From Candidatus Caccocola faecipullorum (GTDB lineage: Bacteria; Synergistota; Synergistia; Synergistales; Synergistaceae): 25,461 bases of DNA. The stretch covers positions 1 through 25,461 of the forward strand of contig DVKA01000186.1 of the NCBI GenBank assembly GCA_018716365.1. Direction: 5' to 3'. Shown in pieces: positions 1 through 5,606 of the stretch. The position numbers and the translations under genes were made by a program. The notes under the pieces were generated by a model, which was given only the letters and a program-made list of their open reading frames with translations, was not told where the DNA came from and made no database searches. The stretch's first letter is position 1, and each line of letters begins with the position of its first letter.

Positions 1-683
1 GCGGCCTCAACGCGTGGCAGATCTTCCCCGACTACCTCGCCATCTCCAACGGAAGCCTCCACGGCACATACGACCCGGCGGTCGGCCAGATGGAAGGCAT
101 CGACCTTACGCGCACGAAGGAAATAGCCGACGCGATAGCCCCCTACGGCGTAGCGATAGCGCAGCACGGCATCTCCGGCACGCCGCTCGACAAAGTCTCG
201 ACCTTCCGTAAGTACGGCATCCGCAAGGGCAACGTAGCGACGCTCTTCCAGAACGTCTACTTCGGAATCAAGATGGACCCCGACACCGGCAACGCGATAA
301 CCGAAGGCGGCACCTACACGAAGGAAGCCGACCGCGGAATCTCCGTCGAGCTCTGGGAGAAAATAGTAGCCGCCGCCGACGAAAAGGGCATGAGCCGCAA
401 GAGCGGAGACTACAAGAAACTCAACCTGCCATTCGCCGAGATGATCCTTGCCGAGCCGCAGCCTATCATCGACAGAATCGTCGACGAAATTGAGTGGTGG
501 GCCGGACGCTTCATCGACGCCTTCGGAGCCGAGGGCACGGCAGACGCGGTAGCCGAAATCATGGCCGCCCGCCCCGACCACAACGCAGCGCCGGACCGCA
601 AAGTCCTCTGCGAGCGCAAAGACTTCAGAAAAGACAACGCCCCCGGCAAAGGCGGCAACGACGGCAAGAACTACGACGACTAA
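1..683 (+). CDS. Class II (zinc) aldolase, fructose-bisphosphate aldolase type, 5' truncated
   Basis: The 3' part of a gene that enters from the left edge in frame 3; about 226 codons are visible, ending in TAA. It resembles class II ketose-bisphosphate aldolases, which split fructose 1,6-bisphosphate into two triose phosphates in the cytoplasm using a metal ion. Visible family marks are a SLHGTY motif near the start of the fragment, matching the family's metal-ligand HG..Y segment, and QHGISGTP about 40 residues later, matching the conserved HG.SG loop. The long C-terminal extension after the barrel, rich in acidic residues and ending in a Lys/Gly/Asp tail, is longer than in short class II enzymes. 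The N-terminal half, with the catalytic aspartate and first zinc histidine, lies outside the window, so substrate (fructose versus tagatose or another ketose phosphate) cannot be fixed. A strong hairpin terminator follows. Confidence 0.75.
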   Translation, partial: GLNAWQIFPDYLAISNGSLHGTYDPAVGQMEGIDLTRTKEIADAIAPYGVAIAQHGISGTPLDKVSTFRKYGIRKGNVATLFQNVYFGIKMDPDTGNAITEGGTYTKEADRGISVELWEKIVAAADEKGMSRKSGDYKKLNLPFAEMILAEPQPIIDRIVDEIEWWAGRFIDAFGAEGTADAVAEIMAARPDHNAAPDRKVLCERKDFRKDNAPGKGGNDGKNYDD

Positions 684-712
684 GTAAAAGAAACGCACCA
701 AGAACGCAGCGA

Positions 713-745
713 AGCCCCGAACCGAAAGGTCCGGGGCTCTTGCTT
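713..745 (+). terminator. Intrinsic terminator after the aldolase gene
   Basis: A stem AGCCCCG/CGGGGCT continues through an A.C mismatch into ACC/GGT around a GAAA loop and is followed by a T-containing tract. It lies between two convergent genes and could serve the aldolase and, less well, the minus-strand membrane protein gene. Confidence 0.8.
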
Positions 746-766
746 TATACTTCAAACGGCGCGCTT

Positions 767-1420
767 CTACGCAATAAACCGCTTCGCCATCGGCACGACG
801 AATTTGTTCGCGGCCTTTACCATGAGGCCGACGCAGAGCGCGGCGGCCAGAGTGCCTTCGCGGACGCCTTCGATTTTTCCGGCGACGGCGAACGAGAGAA
901 GAACTGCGGACATTGCGAGGCTTGCGTCGAAGATTATCTTTGTGCGCGGAAAACTCACATGCAGCACGCGGCAGACAGCGACGACCGCGCCCTCGCCCGC
1001 GAGCGGCACGGCTCCAGAAGCGACGGCGAAAGCCACTCCAATGCCGAGGAAAATTATCCCTGCCGCGACGAGCAGCCAGAGCTGCCAGTATGCGGAGCAG
1101 TCGATCCAGCCGAGCGCCCAGAGCCCCGCGTCTATCATGTAGCCGAACATTATGCCGATCGGCAGCTGCGCGAGCTGCACTGGTTCGAAGCGGCGGCGCA
1201 GCAGCGCAATCTGCATGGAGATAAGCACGCAGTGCATCGCTATCGTCGCCTGACCGAGCGTCAGCGGCGAGAAAAGGCTCACGACGTAGGGCAGGCTCGA
1301 AATCGGCGAGGTGCCGAGCTTCGCCTTGACCGAGAAGCCTATGCCGAGCGCCATCAGCGCGAGGCCGAAGCAGAGAAATATATAGCGCTTCATCAAAAGC
1401 ACGTAATCGCTTTGTTTCAT
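767..1420 (-). CDS. YczE/YyaS/YitT-type integral membrane protein
   Basis: A 217-residue very hydrophobic protein with about five or six membrane helices. The N-terminal segment with GLALMALGIGFSVKA followed by LGTSPISSLPY is characteristic of the YczE/YitT-like family, whose transported substrate, if any, is unknown. The start is ATG with GGAGG about ten bases upstream, inside the tail of the preceding gene. Only two bases separate it from the stop of the MarR regulator upstream, so the two genes form an operon and the regulator probably controls this protein. A MarR regulator beside a membrane protein often means inducible export of, or response to, a small aromatic or toxic compound, but nothing in the sequence identifies a ligand. 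Confidence 0.8.
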   Translation of the reverse strand: MKQSDYVLLMKRYIFLCFGLALMALGIGFSVKAKLGTSPISSLPYVVSLFSPLTLGQATIAMHCVLISMQIALLRRRFEPVQLAQLPIGIMFGYMIDAGLWALGWIDCSAYWQLWLLVAAGIIFLGIGVAFAVASGAVPLAGEGAVVAVCRVLHVSFPRTKIIFDASLAMSAVLLSFAVAGKIEGVREGTLAAALCVGLMVKAANKFVVPMAKRFIA

Positions 1421-1422
1421 AT

Positions 1423-1848
1423 TTATTTCTCCTCCGTTTCAGTCATCGCGCGGCGCACCGACGCGAGCATATTTTTAAGCAGTTCTTCCTCGTCCGCCGA
1501 AAGCAGCGACGCGGCGAGGCGGTCGACCTCGCGCGCCGCTTCGTCCATCTTCCGCGCCATCTCGGCGCCGCGCGGCGTCAGCGAGACATAGAGCGAGCGG
1601 CGGTTGCCATCTTTGCGGCGGCGCGCGATGAGCCCCGCCTCCTCCATGCGCAGCAGGATTCCGCCCGCTGTCGCCTGCTCTATCTCACAGTCGGCTGCGA
1701 GCGTCTTCTGGTCGCTCTCTCCGTTGTTCATAAGAAATTCCAGAATTTTAGGCTGTCCCGGCGTCAGTCCAAGTTTCGCGCCCTCGGCGAGCATCGCGCG
1801 CTTCACTGCGCCGTGCGTTTTCATCAACAAATAATGCAGCGGTTCCAT
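1423..1848 (-). CDS. MarR-family transcriptional regulator
   Basis: A 141-residue winged-helix repressor-type protein. It shows the MarR pattern: an N-terminal helical dimerisation segment, then LTPGQPKILEFL, a recognition-helix region (TLAADCEIEQATAGGILLRME), the wing GLIARRRKDGNRRSLYVSLT, and a C-terminal dimerisation helix. The start is the ATG at 1848: GGAGG sits five bases upstream. A longer reading from a TTG at 1860 would bury that ribosome site inside the gene, so I reject it. A good sigma-70-like promoter with an imperfect palindrome lies directly upstream, suggesting autoregulation. It is co-transcribed with the YczE-type membrane gene. The ligand is unknown. Confidence 0.88.
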   Translation of the reverse strand: MEPLHYLLMKTHGAVKRAMLAEGAKLGLTPGQPKILEFLMNNGESDQKTLAADCEIEQATAGGILLRMEEAGLIARRRKDGNRRSLYVSLTPRGAEMARKMDEAAREVDRLAASLLSADEEELLKNMLASVRRAMTETEEK

Positions 1849-1865
1849 AGTTGCCTCCAAACACT

Positions 1866-1919
1866 AAGCATACTTACTATAACGACGCTTAATTATACGC
1901 GCCCACGGCACGCCGTCAA
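1866..1919 (-). promoter_or_regulatory. Promoter of the MarR-membrane protein operon with candidate operator
   Basis: On the minus strand a -35 box TTGACG (1914-1919) and a -10 box TATAAT (1892-1897) are separated by 16 bases. Just downstream, 1866-1890 forms an imperfect 25-base palindrome (AAGC...GCTT outer arms, TTA...TAA inner arms; 8 of 12 pairs) over the expected transcription start. This is where an autoregulating MarR protein would bind. The promoter is well supported; the operator is a guess. Confidence 0.65.
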
Positions 1920-1962
1920 TATCCCGGCGCCGCGCAAAATCCTGAAAACGGCGCGCGTTTGC

Positions 1963-1968
1963 TATAAT
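1963..1968 (+). promoter_or_regulatory. Candidate -10 box for the small coiled-coil gene
   Basis: A perfect TATAAT about 65 bases before the TTG start of the small gene. The best -35 match is only CTGAAA with a 15-base spacer, so the call rests mainly on the -10 box. Confidence 0.4.
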
Positions 1969-2035
1969 ATCGTAAAACTTTCGAAACAAAGCATGACGCG
2001 GCGCGCGAACGCCGCGCGAAGGGAGGAACGGCAGT

Positions 2036-2266
2036 TTGAGCCGCGCATTTGTAAAAGAGGACGACGGCGAACGCGGGAACGCCGTAGCCGACATTCAGTT
2101 CCGCGAGGCGAAGGTCGAGTGGCTGCGCATACAGGAGAAGAAGCTCGACACTTTGCTGAACGACCCGAAGTCGAAGAAGGTGAAGCCCGAAGTCCTCGCG
2201 CGCTGGATAAAGGAGACCGAGGCCGACATCGCAAAGACGAAGCGGGAGCTCGGCTACGAAGAGTGA
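2036..2266 (+). CDS. Small conserved-looking charged helical protein, function unknown
   Basis: A 76-residue protein starting at TTG, with GGGAGG about ten bases upstream. It opens with MSRAFVKEDDGE, an opening shared with GreA/GreB-type elongation-factor relatives and some small uncharacterised proteins, then becomes a strongly charged, probably coiled-coil stretch rich in Lys and Glu (roughly residues 24-73). There is no signal peptide, membrane helix or metal motif. It has its own promoter-like -10 box and an excellent terminator, so it looks like a single-gene transcript. The MSRAF opening alone does not make it a Gre factor: the GreA/B C-terminal domain is absent. Confidence 0.65.
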   Translation: MSRAFVKEDDGERGNAVADIQFREAKVEWLRIQEKKLDTLLNDPKSKKVKPEVLARWIKETEADIAKTKRELGYEE

Positions 2267-2270
2267 GGCT

Positions 2271-2300
2271 GAGGCCGCGGAGGAACGCCGCGGCCTTTTC
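2271..2300 (+). terminator. Intrinsic terminator after the small coiled-coil gene
   Basis: A perfect stem AGGCCGCGG/CCGCGGCCT with a seven-base loop, followed by TTTT, starts a few bases after the TGA stop. Confidence 0.88.
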
Positions 2301-2611
2301 GTTTCCTTTGCGTAAAAGTATTGAACAGCTTCTTGCAATCCCACGCCAAAACCATTACACTAACGGCGTTTATGTCGTTACACGGAAGGGACGTGAGACG
2401 AAAATTGAAAAAAATCACTGGTGTCTGGTGTGACAGACACGAATCAATGCTTTCCAACGCGCGCAGGCCGCGGCGTGTTTTCACGGCGGCTCTTCCAGTT
2501 CCCGCGTATTCGGCGGCTCTTCCGACCCATGCGATATGCGGCGAATATCTCCGAATATGACTACCCTTTTGAAAATCTATCTTAAAGATAAAATTTCAAG
2601 GGGGTACGGAT
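2301..2611 (+). promoter_or_regulatory. Intergenic region with inverted and direct repeats before the ABC transporter
   Basis: No credible gene. It holds a perfect inverted repeat GTGTCTG/CAGACAC with a six-base loop (about 2420-2440), a 13-base direct repeat CGGCGGCTCTTCC at 2484-2496 and 2511-2523, CGAATAT repeated at ten-base pitch (2542-2548 and 2552-2558), and an inverted GATAT/ATATC pair (2533-2549). TTGAAA at 2569-2574 and TAAAAT at 2589-2594 could be promoter elements, although the 14-base spacer is short. The ribosome site AAGGGGG precedes the ATG at 2612. The repeats could be operator sites for the transporter operon. Confidence 0.4.
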
Positions 2612-3400
2612 ATGAACACCATCAACAAGCCGCTTATAGTTATCGAACACCTCTCTAAAAGTTACGAGGACGGCGTCGTCCTCAAGGACATCAGCTTCAC
2701 CATACGCGAAGGAGACCTGGCCACTATCATAGGCCCCTCGGGCTGCGGCAAGTCTACCTTCCTGCGCTGCATCAACTGCCTTGAACTCATGGACTCCGGC
2801 TCCGTTACGGTCGCCGGCGTCACAGTCTCGCGCAAACCCGGCGAGAAGCCGACGGATGAAATGCTGGCCAAGGTCCACGCTCTGCGCACCGAGGTCGGAA
2901 TGGTCTTCCAGAGCTATAACCTTTTCCCGAACAAGGACCTGCTCCACAACATCATGCTCGCGCCCATGGTCGTGAAAAAGATGAAGGAAGAAGAGGCGCG
3001 CGACCTCGGCATGAGGATGCTTGAGAAGGTCGGCCTCGCCGGCTTCGCCAACAGATACCCCTCGACGCTCTCCGGCGGACAGAGCCAGCGCGCCGCGATA
3101 GCTCGCGCGCTCGCGATGAACCCGCGCGTGATGCTCTACGACGAGCCGACCTCCGCGCTCGACCCCGAGCTCGTAGGCGAAGTCCTACACGTCATGAAGG
3201 AGCTCGACGCGGAGGGCATGACGCAGATAATCGTCACGCACGAGATGAAGTTCGCCAAGGACGCTTCGGACTACATCATATTCATGGACAAGGGAGAAAT
3301 AGTCGAATACGAGGACGGGGACATACTCTTCGCCAATCCGAAGAACGAACGCACCCGCGCCTTCCTCCGCCATTTTGTAAACGCAGGGGTGACATGCTGA
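2612..3400 (+). CDS. Amino-acid-type ABC transporter ATP-binding protein (GlnQ/HisP-like)
   Basis: A 262-residue ATPase subunit that powers import by a polar-amino-acid-type ABC transporter at the inner face of the membrane. The motifs are complete: Walker A GPSGCGKST (residues 41-49), Q-loop Gln100, signature LSGGQ (153-157), Walker B VMLYDE (173-178), D-loop SALD, and switch His210. The insertion after the Walker A region (VSRKPGEKPTDEMLAKVHALR) is typical of this subfamily. The start ATG follows AAGGGGG. The gene's end overlaps the start of the fused binding protein-permease gene, so the two are translationally coupled and form the whole transporter. Strict substrate assignment is not possible from the ATPase. 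Confidence 0.93.
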   Translation: MNTINKPLIVIEHLSKSYEDGVVLKDISFTIREGDLATIIGPSGCGKSTFLRCINCLELMDSGSVTVAGVTVSRKPGEKPTDEMLAKVHALRTEVGMVFQSYNLFPNKDLLHNIMLAPMVVKKMKEEEARDLGMRMLEKVGLAGFANRYPSTLSGGQSQRAAIARALAMNPRVMLYDEPTSALDPELVGEVLHVMKELDAEGMTQIIVTHEMKFAKDASDYIIFMDKGEIVEYEDGDILFANPKNERTRAFLRHFVNAGVTC

Positions 3401-4995
3401 TGAAAAAGCTCATTGCAATTTTTGCGCTTATACTTATGCTCTGCGCGCCCGCCGCGCTCTTCGCGGAAGAGGCCGCGACTCCGTCGCCCGACGACGCCGC
3501 GCCCGCTGCGGGCGAAAAGGTGCTGCGCTGGGGCGGAGACTCCGAGGGCGGATTCCCCTATATGTTCCCCGACCCGCAGGACCCAAAGAAGCTCATCGGC
3601 TTCGAAGTCGACATCGTCAACGCTCTCGCCGAGGAGATGGGGCGCACTCCCGTTTACGTCAACAACGCGTGGGACAACCTTATTCCGGGGCTCGACCGCA
3701 ACCTCTACGACATTGCGATAAACGGCCTTGAAGTCACGCCGGAGCACGAGGGCGAGGTAAATTTCTCGATTCCATACTACAAGACATTCCTCCAGCTCGC
3801 CGTGCGCCGCGAGGACGACTCGATAAAGGGCCTTCAGGACCTCAAGGGCAAGATCGCCGGAACGCTTAAAGAAAGCTACGCGCAGATGGTGCTCGAAGAG
3901 GTCGGCGACGTAGAGATACGCACCTACATCGTCGAGGCCAACACCTACGAGGACCTCGCCAACGGACGCCTCGACGCGGCGCTCTTCGACCAGCCGATAG
4001 CGCTCTACTCCGCGGGCTTCAACCCCGAGATAAAATTCGTCGGCGAGCCGATAGGCGAAATAATCTACGCGATTGCGATGCGCAAGGGCGACAAGGAGCT
4101 GACGAGCGAGGTCAACCGCGCGCTCGTAGCGATGCGCGACAAGGGCGTGCTGCGCGAGATATACGACCGCTGGAACCTCTGGACGCCGGTCATGGCTGAG
4201 GAGTTCAACGACTACGACCCGCCGAAGGTGGAGCCCGCGCGCTACAACGAATGGGCCGAGGCGCACAGGCCGCAGCTGACGCTCCAGAAGCGGCTCGAAA
4301 GATACTGGGAGGCCGCGCCGCTCTTCGCTCGCGGAGCCGTCGTCACGATAGAGGTCTCGATAGTATCGATGGTCATAGCGATGGCGCTCGGCCTCGCGCT
4401 CGCCGTCACGCGCGTCTTCGCGCCGAAATGGGCCGCGGCGCTCGCGACCGCATACGTCGAAATTATACGAGGCACGCCGCTTCTGATACAGCTCTTCTTC
4501 ATCTTCTACGGGCTGCCCTCGGTCGGCATCAAGCTCTCGCCCTTCTGGGCCGGAGCGATTGGCCTCGGCCTCAACTACGCGGCCTACGAAGCCGAAGTAT
4601 ACAGGACGGGGCTGTTCGCGATACCGCGCACCCAGTGGGAGGCGGCGCTCGCGCTCGGCATGACGCGCTGGCAGGCGATGCGCGAGGTAATTCTGCCGCA
4701 GGCCATCCGCGTCGTAATCCCGCCGATAAACAACGACTTCATATCGCTGCTCAAAGACTCCTCGCTCGTCTCCATCATCACGATGGTGGACCTCACGAAA
4801 GTCTACGGACAGGTCTCCGCAACCTACTACGACTACTTCGGCCCCGGAATCCTCGTCGCGATAATCTACCTCCTCATCGGCCTTCCCTTCGTGCGCTTCT
4901 CGCGCTACACGGAAAGACGCCTCGCCGCCTCCGAAAAGGACGGCCAGGAAGGCCACCGCGAGAACATCTACAGAAGCAGCACGAGATACTTCTAA
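3394..4995 (+). CDS. Fused periplasmic binding protein and permease of an amino-acid-type ABC transporter
   Basis: A 533-residue protein with two domains that are usually separate. Residues 1-24 are a signal peptide ending in ALFA. Residues about 43-265 form a family-3 solute-binding domain (GFEVDIVNALAEEMG, VNFSIPYY, GRLDAALFDQ). Residues about 308-510 form a HisM/GlnP-type permease with RGTPLLIQLFFIFYGLP (359-375) and the ATPase-contacting EAA loop (about 416-443). The binding domain is thus tethered outside the membrane to its own permease. The position after the TPE motif, normally the arginine that grips the substrate carboxylate, is His118, so the ligand may not be an ordinary amino acid. 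Two starts are possible: ATG 3394, or ATG 3400, which overlaps the ATPase stop by one base and has a better-spaced AGGGG site. A terminator follows. Confidence 0.92.
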   Translation: MLMKKLIAIFALILMLCAPAALFAEEAATPSPDDAAPAAGEKVLRWGGDSEGGFPYMFPDPQDPKKLIGFEVDIVNALAEEMGRTPVYVNNAWDNLIPGLDRNLYDIAINGLEVTPEHEGEVNFSIPYYKTFLQLAVRREDDSIKGLQDLKGKIAGTLKESYAQMVLEEVGDVEIRTYIVEANTYEDLANGRLDAALFDQPIALYSAGFNPEIKFVGEPIGEIIYAIAMRKGDKELTSEVNRALVAMRDKGVLREIYDRWNLWTPVMAEEFNDYDPPKVEPARYNEWAEAHRPQLTLQKRLERYWEAAPLFARGAVVTIEVSIVSMVIAMALGLALAVTRVFAPKWAAALATAYVEIIRGTPLLIQLFFIFYGLPSVGIKLSPFWAGAIGLGLNYAAYEAEVYRTGLFAIPRTQWEAALALGMTRWQAMREVILPQAIRVVIPPINNDFISLLKDSSLVSIITMVDLTKVYGQVSATYYDYFGPGILVAIIYLLIGLPFVRFSRYTERRLAASEKDGQEGHRENIYRSSTRYF

Positions 4996-5010
4996 CAGCG
5001 TAAAGCGTAG

Positions 5011-5046
5011 ACGCGCCCTTCCGTTTAGCGAAGGGCGCGTTTTTGT
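5011..5046 (+). terminator. Intrinsic terminator after the ABC transporter operon
   Basis: A perfect ten-pair stem ACGCGCCCTT/AAGGGCGCGT with a ten-base loop, followed by five T. Confidence 0.92.
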
Positions 5047-5108
5047 ATCTCTGACACGGAATTTAACGGGCAGGCTAAAATTTTGAAAATCGGGAAAGGA
5101 GCGCGCAG

Positions 5109-5603
5109 GTGGGCTGGAGAGTATCTTTTGCGGAAACAGATAAAATTCTGAGCAAGCCGAAGGCCGCGCCGTTCCTTCGCAGTCTTGAGGAATGCGAGGA
5201 CAACGAGCTACGCATTACAGTCGCCGGTGCAAAAATCGGAGACTGCGCCGTGGGTACATTCGACGGCACGGCTTTAGGGCGTATATTGTCTCAATGCCGT
5301 CCTATCGAATCCGACGAAAATCTTGCGTTTGAAATTACATTTGAGAGCTACATCATATACCAAGTCCGCAATGAATCGTTTTGTTCATACGACCCGCAGG
5401 AGATTCGGCACGGTAAATTTTTGATAATTTTTGAAAAATCAAAACTGCTGGAATATCTTACAATTTCGACGGATACTTGCCGCTTCGCCGACGGAAGTTT
5501 CTATCCCGTGAAATGGACGCATTACGGCATATATACGCAGAACCACGTTATTGACGTAATTTCGCAATGCGAACCGAATGTGCTGCGGCTTACGCGAAGC
5601 TGA
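5109..5603 (+). CDS. Uncharacterised protein, possibly of immunity-protein type
   Basis: A 164-residue soluble protein of unknown function. The start is GTG, with AAAGGAG eight bases upstream. Its base and codon use is visibly more AT-rich than that of its neighbours (many TTT, AAT and GAA codons), suggesting recent acquisition. Recognisable stretches are EITFESYIIYQVRNESF, a FEKSKLLEYL segment, and WTHYGIYTQNHVIDVISQCEPNV near the C terminus. From memory, this pattern recurs in small standalone hypothetical proteins of Firmicutes-like genomes, often near polymorphic-toxin loci. No toxin gene is visible here, so an immunity role is only a suggestion. It has no signal peptide or membrane helix. 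It converges on recD2, with three bases between the stop codons and no terminator visible between them. Confidence 0.7.
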   Translation: MGWRVSFAETDKILSKPKAAPFLRSLEECEDNELRITVAGAKIGDCAVGTFDGTALGRILSQCRPIESDENLAFEITFESYIIYQVRNESFCSYDPQEIRHGKFLIIFEKSKLLEYLTISTDTCRFADGSFYPVKWTHYGIYTQNHVIDVISQCEPNVLRLTRS

Positions 5604-5606
5604 GCC

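Noticed and set aside
2321..2560. A 79-codon open frame in the gap before the ABC transporter
   Set aside because: No ribosome site, low family character, and it runs across the repeats that look regulatory.
3271..4956. A 561-codon open frame on the minus strand
   Set aside because: It is a shadow of the fused binding protein-permease gene in GC-rich DNA; its composition is rich in Arg, Glu and Val with no domain.
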